Shown here in pieces: positions 34,613 to 43,838 of a stretch of DNA of 64,000 bases. The stretch comes from Brachybacterium massiliense. GTDB lineage: Bacteria; Actinomycetota; Actinomycetes; Actinomycetales; Dermabacteraceae. Position 1 is the first letter of the stretch, and every line of letters starts with the position of its first letter. The notes under the pieces were generated by a model. The model did no database searches and had not been told where the DNA came from. It saw nothing but the letters and a program-made list of their open reading frames with translations. The stretch lies in assembly GCF_900184245.1 (NCBI RefSeq), contig NZ_FXXB01000008.1, positions 558,001 to 622,000 on the forward strand, read 5' to 3'. Made by a program: the position numbers and the translations under genes.

Positions 34613-35704
34613 TCACACCAGTCGGGTCATCCAGCCGTGACGGTCCGGGATCCGGCCGTACTGGATGTCGGTGAGCTCCTTGCGCAGGGCCAGGGTGGTC
34701 TCGCCCGAGCCGGCGTCGCCCACGGTCCAGGAGCCGCCGCGGGCACGGAACTCACCGATCGGGTTGATCACCGCGGCGGTGCCGCAGGCGAACATCTCGG
34801 TGATCTCGCCGCTGCCGAGCTGCTCGAGCACCTCGCTCATGACCAGTCGCTGCTCGGACACCTCGAGGCCGCGGTCGCGGGCCAGCTGCAGAATCGACAG
34901 CCGCGTGACGCCCTCGAGGATCGAGCCGGTCAGGGCCGGGGTGAGCAGGCGCCCGTCCCGCGTGATCGCGAAGACGTTCATGCCGGAGAGCTCGTCGATG
35001 CTGGTGTGGGTCTCGGAGTCCAGGAACAGCACCTCGTCGGCCCCGTTCTCCGCGGCCTCGTTCTTGCCCAGCAGCGAGGAGGCGTAGTTGCCGCCGCACT
35101 TCGCGGCGCCGGTGCCGCCGGCCCCGGCCCGTGCGTACTCGTCGGTGATCCACACCACCAGCGGCTGCACGCCGCGAGGGAAGTACGGACCGGCCGGCGA
35201 GGCGATCACGTAGTAGTCCACGGTGTGCGAGGCGCGCACGCCCAGGAACTCCTCGCTCGCGAACATGAAGGGGCGCAGGTACAGCGACTCCTCGCTGGTG
35301 GCCTCCGGCACCCAGGGCTCATCCGCCGCGACCAGCGCGCGCAGCGAGGCGAGGAAGTCCGGCACCGGCAGCTCGGGCAGGGCCAGGCGGCGAGCGGAGC
35401 GCTGGAGACGCTCGCCGTTGGCCTCGGGACGGAAGGTCCACACCGAGCCGTCGGCGTGGCGGAAGGCCTTCAGGCCCTCGAAGATCTCCTGGCCGTAGTG
35501 CAGCACCGCCGCGGCGGGAGAGAGCTGCAGCGGACCGAAGGGGAGCACCTCTCCCCCGCCCCAGCCGCTCTCGACGGTCCATCGGGCGTGGGCCATGAAG
35601 TCCGTGTAGTGCTGGCCGAAGCCGGGAGCGGCGAGGATCCGAGCGCGCTCGGCGTCGCCGACACGGCGGGCGGTGCTGGTCTGGGTGAAGTCGAGCGCAC
35701 TCAC
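34613..35704 (-). CDS. ilvE: Branched-chain-amino-acid aminotransferase
   Basis: 363 aa fold-type IV PLP enzyme performing the last step of Ile, Leu and Val synthesis. The PLP lysine is in TGAAKCGGNYASSLL; EVLFLDSETHTSIDELSGMNVF and EMFACGTAAVINPIG are typical. GTG start with GAGGAGA upstream. Seven bp before cimA. Confidence 0.95.
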   Translation of the reverse strand: MSALDFTQTSTARRVGDAERARILAAPGFGQHYTDFMAHARWTVESGWGGGEVLPFGPLQLSPAAAVLHYGQEIFEGLKAFRHADGSVWTFRPEANGERLQRSARRLALPELPVPDFLASLRALVAADEPWVPEATSEESLYLRPFMFASEEFLGVRASHTVDYYVIASPAGPYFPRGVQPLVVWITDEYARAGAGGTGAAKCGGNYASSLLGKNEAAENGADEVLFLDSETHTSIDELSGMNVFAITRDGRLLTPALTGSILEGVTRLSILQLARDRGLEVSEQRLVMSEVLEQLGSGEITEMFACGTAAVINPIGEFRARGGSWTVGDAGSGETTLALRKELTDIQYGRIPDRHGWMTRLV

Positions 35705-35754
35705 GGGGTTCTCCTCGGTGCAGGGTGGATGGTCAGGTGGTCGGTGGCCGGGGC

Positions 35755-36828
35755 TCAGCGCCCGGCGATCGCGGCGACCAGGTCGTCGCCGATCTGCGTG
35801 GTCCCGCGCGCGCCGAGCGCCTCGGAGCCGGCCCGGGCGGCCAGGTCGTTCTCGACCGCGGCGCGCACCGCGGCGGCCGGCTCGAGGTGGCCGAGATGGT
35901 CCAGCAGCAGCGCGACCGAGAGCACGGTGGCGGTGGGATCGGCGAGGTTCTTCCCAGCGATGTCGGGGGCGGAGCCGTGGACCGGTTCGAACATCGAAGG
36001 GAAGGCACCGGTGGGATTGATGTTGCCGCTCGCGGCCAGGCCGATGCCGCCGCCGACCGCCGCGGCGAGGTCGGTGACGATGTCGCCGAAGAGGTTGTCG
36101 GTGACGATGACGTCGAAGCGCGAGGGGTCGGTGGCCAGGTAGATCATCGCCGCGTCCACATGGGCGTAGTCGACGACGACGTCCGGGTGCTCGGCACCGA
36201 CCTGCTCGACGATGCGGCGGTAGAGGTGGCCGGCGTGAACCAGCACGTTGTGCTTGTGGACCAGGGTGAGCTTCCGGCGACGGCGCTCGGCCTGCTCGAA
36301 GGCGTAGCGCACCACGCGCTCGACGCCGACGGCGGTGTTGAGGGACACCTCGGTGGCGACCTCGAGCTCGGTGCCGGTGCGCAGCGAGCCGCCGTTGCCG
36401 ACGTACGGGCCCTCGGTGCCCTCGCGCACGACCACGAAGTCCATCTCGCCCGGATCCGCGAGCGGCGAGGACACTCCCGGGAACAGCTTGGTGGGGCGGA
36501 GGTTGACGAAGTGGTCGAAGGCGAAGCGCAGCTTCAGCAGCAGCCCGCGCTCGAGCACGCCCGAGGGCACGCCCGGATCGCCGACGGCGCCCAGCAGGAT
36601 CGCGTCGTGCTCGGCGAGGCGCGCCATGTCCTCGTCGGTGAGCGTCTCGCCCGTGCGGTGCCAGCGGCCCGCGCCGAGGTCGAAGTCGGTGGTCTCGACG
36701 CTCACCCCGGCGGGCTCGAGGGCGGCGCGCAGGGCGCGCAGGCCCTGGGGGACGACCTCCTTGCCGATGCCGTCGCCCTCGATGACGGCGAGCTGGAGGA
36801 CGGAGGGATCTGCGGCGTGGGTGCTCAT
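35755..36828 (-). CDS. leuB: 3-isopropylmalate dehydrogenase
   Basis: 357 aa. Oxidatively decarboxylates 3-isopropylmalate with NAD+. [16 protein letters not shown] at the N-terminus, the arginine-rich substrate region and [29 protein letters not shown] are diagnostic. GGAGCACCCC precedes the ATG; 26 bp downstream of serA. Confidence 0.95.
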   Translation of the reverse strand: MSTHAADPSVLQLAVIEGDGIGKEVVPQGLRALRAALEPAGVSVETTDFDLGAGRWHRTGETLTDEDMARLAEHDAILLGAVGDPGVPSGVLERGLLLKLRFAFDHFVNLRPTKLFPGVSSPLADPGEMDFVVVREGTEGPYVGNGGSLRTGTELEVATEVSLNTAVGVERVVRYAFEQAERRRRKLTLVHKHNVLVHAGHLYRRIVEQVGAEHPDVVVDYAHVDAAMIYLATDPSRFDVIVTDNLFGDIVTDLAAAVGGGIGLAASGNINPTGAFPSMFEPVHGSAPDIAGKNLADPTATVLSVALLLDHLGHLEPAAAVRAAVENDLAARAGSEALGARGTTQIGDDLVAAIAGR

Positions 36829-36854
36829 GGGGTGCTCCGGTTCTTCGGGGGCGA

Positions 36855-38459
36855 TCAGTAGACGAGGTCGACGGTGTGGATCGAGCGGGCGTCGATCGCG
36901 GCGCCCAGCTCCTCGGCGAACTCGCGGTCCACGGACTCGTCGAGATCCAGGACCACGAGGGCCTCGTCGCCGCGGCGGCCCTTGCGGGAGACCTGCATGC
37001 CGCCGATGTTGATGCCGGCCTCGCCGAGGCGGAGGCCGTAGGTGCCGATCAGGCCCGGGCCGTCCTGGTAGCGGATGATCAGCAGGTGGTCGCTCAGCGC
37101 GACGTCCAGGGCATGGCCGAACACCTCGGTGAGCTTGTGCTCCTGGTCCACACCGCTCAGGGTGCCGGAGACGCTGACCACGCCACCGTCGCGCAGGGTG
37201 CCGCGCAGGGTGATGACGTTGCGGAAGCGCTCGGTGCTCTCGTCGGTCACCAGCTGCACGGTGATCCCGCGCTCCTCGGCCAGCACTGGGGCGTTGACGT
37301 AGCTGACCTGCTCGGTGACCACCGAGCGGAAGACGCCCCGCAGGGCGGAGAGCTTCAGAGCGGTGACATCGCGCGAGGCGATCTCGCCGTGCACCTCGAT
37401 GTCCAGCAGCTCGGGCGACTCGCCGGCGAGGGCCGTGAAGAGCTGGCCGAGCCGGTCGGCGAGGGCCACGCCGGGGCGCACCAGGTCATCGATCGCGCCC
37501 CCGGCGACGTTGACCGCATCAGGCACGAGCTCGCCGGCCAGGGCCAGACGCACGGACTTCGCGACCGCGACGCCGGCCTTCTCCTGCGCCTCGGCGGTCG
37601 AGGCGCCCAGGTGCGGGGTGAGGGTGACGTTGTCCAGCTCGAGCAGGCGCCGGGCGGTCTCGGAGGCCGTGGGCGGCTCGGAGGAGTAGACGTCCAGCGC
37701 CGCGCCGGCGATGCGCCCGGAGGAGAGGGCCTCGTAGAGGGCGGTCTCGTCGATCAGCCCGCCGCGGGCGGCGTTGACCACGTGCAGGGACGGCTTGGCG
37801 AGCGCGAACTGCTCGGCGCCGATCAGGCCGGTGGTCTCGGGGGTCTTGGGCATGTGCACGGTGACCACGTCGGATTCGCGCATCAGCTCGTCGAGCTCGA
37901 CCACGCGGGCGCCGAGCTCGGCGGCGCGGGTGTGGTTGACGTAGGGGTCGTAGGCGAGCAGCTCGACACCGAAAGGTGCGAGGCGCTCGGCGACCAGCTG
38001 GCCGATGCGGCCGAAGCCCACGACCCCGACCGTCTTGCCCAGCAGCTCGACGCCCGTGAGCTGCTTGCGCTCCCACCTGCCGGCCTTGACCGAGGCGTCA
38101 GCCCGGCCGATGTTGCGCAGCGAAGCGAGGATCAGCGCGACCGCGAGCTCGGCGGCGGAGGTGATGTTCGAGGTGGGGGCGTTGATGACCATCACGCCCG
38201 CGCTGGTGGCGGCGGGCACGTCCACGTTGTCCAGTCCCACGCCGGCGCGCGCGACGACCTTCAGGGAGCGGGCGGCGGCGTAGACCTCGGCGTCGACCTG
38301 GGTCGCGGAGCGGACCAGGAGCGCGTCGGCGTCCACGACGGCCTCGAGCAGGGCACCGCGATCGGTGCCGTCGACGTGGCGGACATCGGCATCGTCGCCG
38401 AAGACCTCGATGGTGGCGGGCGAGAGTTCTTCGGCGAGCAGCACGACGGGACGGGTCAC
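36855..38459 (-). CDS. serA: D-3-phosphoglycerate dehydrogenase
   Basis: 534 aa long-form enzyme (catalytic/NAD domain, ASB intervening domain from about 320, C-terminal ACT domain from about 455). Starts serine synthesis. NAD motif [14 protein letters not shown]; catalytic [14 protein letters not shown]. The ACT domain implies serine feedback. GTG at 38459 with GGAAGG upstream. A promoter TGACCG-N17-TAGTCT lies upstream in 38460-38554; it probably drives serA-leuB-ilvE-cimA. Confidence 0.95.
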   Translation of the reverse strand: MTRPVVLLAEELSPATIEVFGDDADVRHVDGTDRGALLEAVVDADALLVRSATQVDAEVYAAARSLKVVARAGVGLDNVDVPAATSAGVMVINAPTSNITSAAELAVALILASLRNIGRADASVKAGRWERKQLTGVELLGKTVGVVGFGRIGQLVAERLAPFGVELLAYDPYVNHTRAAELGARVVELDELMRESDVVTVHMPKTPETTGLIGAEQFALAKPSLHVVNAARGGLIDETALYEALSSGRIAGAALDVYSSEPPTASETARRLLELDNVTLTPHLGASTAEAQEKAGVAVAKSVRLALAGELVPDAVNVAGGAIDDLVRPGVALADRLGQLFTALAGESPELLDIEVHGEIASRDVTALKLSALRGVFRSVVTEQVSYVNAPVLAEERGITVQLVTDESTERFRNVITLRGTLRDGGVVSVSGTLSGVDQEHKLTEVFGHALDVALSDHLLIIRYQDGPGLIGTYGLRLGEAGINIGGMQVSRKGRRGDEALVVLDLDESVDREFAEELGAAIDARSIHTVDLVY

Positions 38460-38554
38460 TGGGGTACCTTCCGGGACGGATCGGCGGCGACGGGGGGAGC
38501 CGTCGTCAGGGCCGAGCACAGACTACTGCCCTGTCCGCCATTCGGTCATCTCGG

Positions 38555-39883
38555 TCAGGATGCGAGATCCAGTCCTGCCAGCACCTGATGGGCCAGGACC
38601 GGGGCCTCCTCCGGGTCGACGTCATGCAGCTGCACCGTGAACTGCTCCCCCTCACGGTGGAGCGTGACGGTCACGGAGTACGTGGTGTCCAGGCCGATCC
38701 CGATCGCCGCCACGGCGAGATCCGCCCCGGGGACCTCGGCCCGCGCGACGTGGCGACTGGCCGAGAGGGGGTACGGGGAGGGCGTGCCCAGTCCGGTGCG
38801 CAGCACTGCGGCGCGCCGCTGGCCGTCCTGGAACATCAGCCCCACCTCGGTCACGTCCGGGTCGCCCACCTCCGGCGGCAGGGACACGGTGAGGCCGCGC
38901 ATGCTGTGCTCGGTCCAGTCCCCGGGGACCTCGGCACCCTCGACCACGGGCAGGCTCGAGGGGTCCTCGATGTGGATGCTGGGAGCGGAGTTGGCGCGGT
39001 AGACCATCAGCACGGTGCCGGCATCCTCGTCGATCGCGAGGCCGTAGGTCACGTTGCGCACCAGCGGCATCTCCCCCTCCTCCGTGCGGACCGGGAGCGC
39101 TCCGCGCACCGAGGCCAGGAAGAGAGGTCCGCTCAGACCCTCGACCTCGAGGTGCTCGACCTCGGTGGCGGCCTCGAGGATGCTCATCCGGGGCCCGTCG
39201 GCCGGGTACTCGAGAGGCTCGAAGCCGTAGCTCTCTGGCAGCCCCTGCTCCGGATCCTGCGCACCGGAGACGGGCATCTGGGCGAACAGCTCGTCGAAGG
39301 CCGCGACATCGACGCCCTCGAGGCCGAAGGCCTCCACCAGCGCCGGTGCGATCTCATCGGAGCGGGAGTTGTCCGCCTCGCACAGCAGCGGAGTATCGAG
39401 GATCTCGATGATCGTCTGCACGAGCACACCGGTGGCCGAGCCGTGCACCGCCTCGCGCCCTCCGAGCGCCTCCTCGACCCGCGGGTCGATGCGGCGGGGC
39501 TCCGTCGTGAAGATCGGCGAGTCCTCGGGGAAGCCCGGGGACCACCAGGTCCCGTAGCGGTCCTCCCGCTCGAGCTGTCCCTTCATGGTGCCGAACTCCT
39601 CGTCGGCCGCCTCCAGGTCGAGCTCGACCAGTGTGAGGTCCTCCTCGCGCGCCCAGGCGTCGAAGGTGCTGCCGGGCTCCTCGGTCGGTTCGTCGGCCTG
39701 CTCCTCCGCGTCCTCGTCGCCGGCGCCTTCCTCCGGCTCGGCGCTCCGGGCGGGGTCCTCGTCCTCGCCGAGGCCGGGCAGAACGGTGCAAGCCCCTGCA
39801 GTGGTCACCACTCCGAGTGCCCCCAGCCCCCTCAGCGCCGTCCGCCTGGTGGCCGTCCGTCTGGTGGTCCTGTGCGGCGCCAT
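38555..39883 (-). CDS. Tat-type secreted lipoprotein of unknown function
   Basis: 442 aa. Twin-arginine RRTALRG then a hydrophobic segment ending TAGAC, a weak lipobox. An acidic linker (about 40-75: EDEDP...EEQADEPTEEPG) leads to a domain I do not recognise, ending with GEQFTVQLHDVDPEEAPVLAHQVLAGLDL. ATG at 39883 has GGGGAGGG upstream; an upstream start would add 20 residues. Lies between serA and ilvC but has no visible link to amino-acid synthesis. Confidence 0.65.
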   Translation of the reverse strand: MAPHRTTRRTATRRTALRGLGALGVVTTAGACTVLPGLGEDEDPARSAEPEEGAGDEDAEEQADEPTEEPGSTFDAWAREEDLTLVELDLEAADEEFGTMKGQLEREDRYGTWWSPGFPEDSPIFTTEPRRIDPRVEEALGGREAVHGSATGVLVQTIIEILDTPLLCEADNSRSDEIAPALVEAFGLEGVDVAAFDELFAQMPVSGAQDPEQGLPESYGFEPLEYPADGPRMSILEAATEVEHLEVEGLSGPLFLASVRGALPVRTEEGEMPLVRNVTYGLAIDEDAGTVLMVYRANSAPSIHIEDPSSLPVVEGAEVPGDWTEHSMRGLTVSLPPEVGDPDVTEVGLMFQDGQRRAAVLRTGLGTPSPYPLSASRHVARAEVPGADLAVAAIGIGLDTTYSVTVTLHREGEQFTVQLHDVDPEEAPVLAHQVLAGLDLAS

Positions 39884-39960
39884 CTGCGACCCTCCCCTGC
39901 CGGCCCTCGTGCCGGCGCTGCCCTGCTCTCGGTCTGTGCACATGATGCACGAACAGCGGC

Positions 39961-39989
39961 GGCGGGCGCACCTCGAAGGTGCGCCCGCC
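39961..39989 (-). terminator. Terminator after ilvC
   Basis: Perfect 12-bp stem GGCGGGCGCACC/GGTGCGCCCGCC with a 5-nt loop, 20 nt past the ilvC stop. Confidence 0.7.
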
Positions 39990-40009
39990 GTCGCGGTGCC
40001 GGGGGTCGC

Positions 40010-41134
<1,125 letters not shown>

Positions 41135-41154
41135 CCGCGGAGGGGGGCGGGGGA

Positions 41155-41697
41155 TCAGCCCAGCAGGCTGCGATCGGTGATCGCCCGTCCGCCGCGGCCG
41201 ATGGCGACCTCGCCGGACTTGACGATCTCGCGGATGCCGAAGGACTCGAGCATCCCCAGCAGCGCCGAGAGCTTGTCCTGGGTTCCGGTGGCCTCGACGG
41301 TCACCGAGTCGGCGGCCGCGTCGACCACCTTCGCGCGGAACATCTGGACGATCTCCAGCACCGAGGTGCGGGTGGAGTTGTCCGCGGTCACCTTGATCAG
41401 GATCAGCTCGCGCTGCACCGTGGCGCGGGCGTCGAGCTGGACGATCTTGAGCACGTTCACCAGCTTGTTCAGCTGCTTGGTGATCTGCTCGAGGCGTCGC
41501 TGGTCGACGTCGACCACCACGGTGATGCGGGAGATCTCCGGGTGCTCGGTCGGTCCGACCGCGAGGGAGGAGATGTTGTACCCGCGGCGCGAGAACAGCG
41601 CGGTGACGCGGGTGAGCACGCCGGGCTTGTTCTCGACCAGCACCGAGAGGGTCTGGCTCTCGGGGGTCATGACGAAATCGGTCGTGTTCATACTCAT
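41155..41697 (-). CDS. ilvN: Acetolactate synthase small (regulatory) subunit
   Basis: 180 aa. N-terminal ACT domain (LSVLVENKPGVLTRVTALFSRRGYNI) that binds valine for feedback, followed by the IlvN C-terminal domain. ATG shares a base with the ilvB stop (TGATG); translated with ilvB. Confidence 0.95.
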   Translation of the reverse strand: MSMNTTDFVMTPESQTLSVLVENKPGVLTRVTALFSRRGYNISSLAVGPTEHPEISRITVVVDVDQRRLEQITKQLNKLVNVLKIVQLDARATVQRELILIKVTADNSTRTSVLEIVQMFRAKVVDAAADSVTVEATGTQDKLSALLGMLESFGIREIVKSGEVAIGRGGRAITDRSLLG

Positions 41698-43454
41698 CAG
41701 ATGTCCCTCTCCCACTCGGGGCTCATGCCCTGGGCGATCTGGATCTCGTCGTTGGAGACGCCGGCGGGCACCATCGGCCACACCATCGCGTCGGCGCTGA
41801 CGGTGAAGTCGATGACCACGGGGCGGTCGTTGATCTCCATCGCCTGCTGGATCGTCGCGTCGATGTCCTCGTCGCGCTCGCACCGCAGGCCCACGCAGCC
41901 GTAGGCCTCCGCCAGCTTCACGAAGTCGGGGACGCGGCGCGAGCCGTGCCCGGTGTTCAGCTCGGTGTTGGAGTAGCGCTGGTCATAGAACAGGTTCTGC
42001 CACTGGCGCACCATGCCCAGGCTCGAGTTGTTGATGACCGCGACCTTGATCGGGATGTTGTCGATGACGCAGGTGGCGAGCTCCTGGTTGGTCATCTGGA
42101 AGCATCCGTCGCCGTCGATCGCCCACACCACCCTGTCCGGCTGGCCGACCTTCGCGCCCATCGCCGCGGGCACGGAGTAGCCCATGGTGCCCAGGCCCCC
42201 GGAGTTCAGCCAGGTGCAGGGGTTCTCGTACTTGATGAACTGGGCGGACCACATCTGGTGCTGGCCCACGCCCGCGACGTAGATCGAGTCCGGCCCGGAG
42301 ATCTCGCCGATGCGGCTGATGACCTTCTGCGGAGCGGTCAGGCCGTCCTCGGTCTCGGTCCAGCCCAGCGGGTAGTTCTCCCTCAGCATGTTCAGGGTGT
42401 TCCACCAGGTCGAGTAATCGCGGGTATCGTCGGCCGCGATGCGCTCGCGCAGCTCGTCGCTCAGAGCGCGGGCGATGTCTGCGGCCTGGCCCACGATCGG
42501 GACGTCGGCCTCGCGGTTCTTCGAGATCTCGGCCGGGTCGATGTCCGCGTGGACGATCTTCGCGTTCGGGGCGAAGGAGTCCAGCACGCCGGTGACGCGG
42601 TCGTCGAAGCGCGCTCCGATGTTGACGATCAGGTCCGAGCGCTGCAGGGCGGAGACCGCGGCGACGGTGCCGTGCATGCCGGGCATGCCGAGGTGGCTGG
42701 GGTGCGAGTCCGGCAGTGCGCCGCGCGCCATGAGGGTGGTGACGAAGGGGGCGCCGGAGACGTCGATCAGCTCGGTGACCTCGGCGCTCGCGTTGCCGCG
42801 CAGCACGCCGCCGCCGAGCAGGAACACCGGGCGCTGGGCCTCCATCAGCAGCGAGGCCGCCTCGCGGATCTGCTTGCTGTGCGGGCGCGGATCCGGGCGG
42901 TAGCCGGGCAGGTCCAGCGATTCGGGCCAGACGAACTGGGTCATCGACTGCTGGGCGTCCTTGGTGACGTCCACCAGCACCACGCCGGGACGGCCGGTCG
43001 AGGCGATGTGGAAGGCCTGCTTGATGACCTTGGGGATGTCGTCCGCGGAGGAGACCAGGAAGTTGTGCTTCGTGATCGGCATGGTCATGCCCACGATGTC
43101 CGCCTCCTGGAAGGCGTCGGTGCCGATGAACATCGAGCCGACCTGGCCGGTGATCGCGACCATCGGGATCGAGTCCATCTGGGCGTCCGCGATCGCGGTG
43201 ATCAGGTTCGTGGCGCCCGGGCCCGAGGTGGCCAGGCACACCCCGACCTTGCCGGTGGCGTGGGCGTAGCCGCTGGCCGCATGGCCCGCGCCCTGCTCGT
43301 GACGGACCAGCACGTGCCGCAGGCCCTCGGCATCCATCAGCGGATCGTAGGTGGGCAGGATGGCGCCGCCGGGAAGGCCGAAGACGACCTCTGCTCCGGC
43401 GTGCTTGAGGGACTCGACCAGCGCCTGCGCGCCGGTCATCTGCTGTCCGGTCAT
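41697..43454 (-). CDS. ilvB: Acetolactate synthase large subunit
   Basis: 585 aa ThDP/FAD enzyme. [17 protein letters not shown] holds the catalytic Glu region; [15 protein letters not shown] is the ThDP motif (GDG...N). Makes acetolactate and acetohydroxybutyrate. GAAGGAG six bases before the ATG at 43454 decides the start. Preceded by a leader peptide and attenuator. Confidence 0.96.
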   Translation of the reverse strand: MTGQQMTGAQALVESLKHAGAEVVFGLPGGAILPTYDPLMDAEGLRHVLVRHEQGAGHAASGYAHATGKVGVCLATSGPGATNLITAIADAQMDSIPMVAITGQVGSMFIGTDAFQEADIVGMTMPITKHNFLVSSADDIPKVIKQAFHIASTGRPGVVLVDVTKDAQQSMTQFVWPESLDLPGYRPDPRPHSKQIREAASLLMEAQRPVFLLGGGVLRGNASAEVTELIDVSGAPFVTTLMARGALPDSHPSHLGMPGMHGTVAAVSALQRSDLIVNIGARFDDRVTGVLDSFAPNAKIVHADIDPAEISKNREADVPIVGQAADIARALSDELRERIAADDTRDYSTWWNTLNMLRENYPLGWTETEDGLTAPQKVISRIGEISGPDSIYVAGVGQHQMWSAQFIKYENPCTWLNSGGLGTMGYSVPAAMGAKVGQPDRVVWAIDGDGCFQMTNQELATCVIDNIPIKVAVINNSSLGMVRQWQNLFYDQRYSNTELNTGHGSRRVPDFVKLAEAYGCVGLRCERDEDIDATIQQAMEINDRPVVIDFTVSADAMVWPMVPAGVSNDEIQIAQGMSPEWERDI

Positions 43455-43544
43455 CGGAACTCCTTCGTCGTCTCGGACGGTGGGCATGGCGGTGAACTGC
43501 TGCGTCGACCTCCGCTCCCTCCGCCGCGCTGTGTCCGACGCACG

Positions 43545-43578
43545 AAAAAGCCCCTCCGCCTGGGGCTCGGGGAGGGGC
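43545..43578 (-). terminator. ilvBN attenuator (intrinsic terminator in leader)
   Basis: Perfect 8-bp stem GCCCCTCC/GGAGGGGC, 13-nt loop, followed by TTTTT. Sits 91 nt upstream of ilvB and 31 nt after the leader-peptide stop, so it can abort transcription before ilvB. Confidence 0.85.
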
Positions 43579-43589
43579 GCGGATGACAG

Positions 43590-43633
43590 CTCGTAGTGAC
43601 GAGTGGGCGTCAGCCGCGCTCGGGAACTACGAG
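43590..43633 (-). promoter_or_regulatory. Attenuator regions 1 and 2
   Basis: CTCGTAGT over the Leu-Val-Val codons of the leader (43626-43633) is an exact reverse complement of ACTACGAG (43590-43597): an alternative pairing that a stalled ribosome would break. Confidence 0.6.
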
Positions 43634-43648
43634 AAGGATCGTCTGCAT
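43610..43648 (-). CDS. ilv leader peptide ([12 protein letters not shown])
   Basis: 12 codons: ATG CAG ACG ATC CTT CTC GTA GTT CCC GAG CGC GGC TGA. Ile-Leu-Leu-Val-Val is the run expected for control by the three branched-chain amino acids. The ATG follows TAGTGT by six bases with no Shine-Dalgarno needed, so it is probably a leaderless start. Confidence 0.85.
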   Translation of the reverse strand: MQTILLVVPERG

Positions 43649-43654
43649 GCGCCC

Positions 43655-43660
43655 ACACTA
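43655..43660 (-). promoter_or_regulatory. -10 element of the ilv leader transcript
   Basis: TAGTGT, then GGGCGC, then the leader ATG. In the 384-bp ilvB-nirB gap (43455-43838), which also holds the nirB promoter region (TAGGGT at 43789-43794). Confidence 0.55.
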
Positions 43661-43838
43661 GGCCCTTTCCCCCTGCGCGCACCAGGTGTCCGGATCGCGA
43701 GACCATACGGACGGCGGTCCGCGCTCACGACCACGGCGCGCCCGGGCCGACGAGGGCGAAAGTCCTGCGAACAGGGCCGCGACCTCCATAGGGTATGAGC
43801 GTCGTCACCCGTTCCCGAGTGGTTCGAGAGCATCCGCC

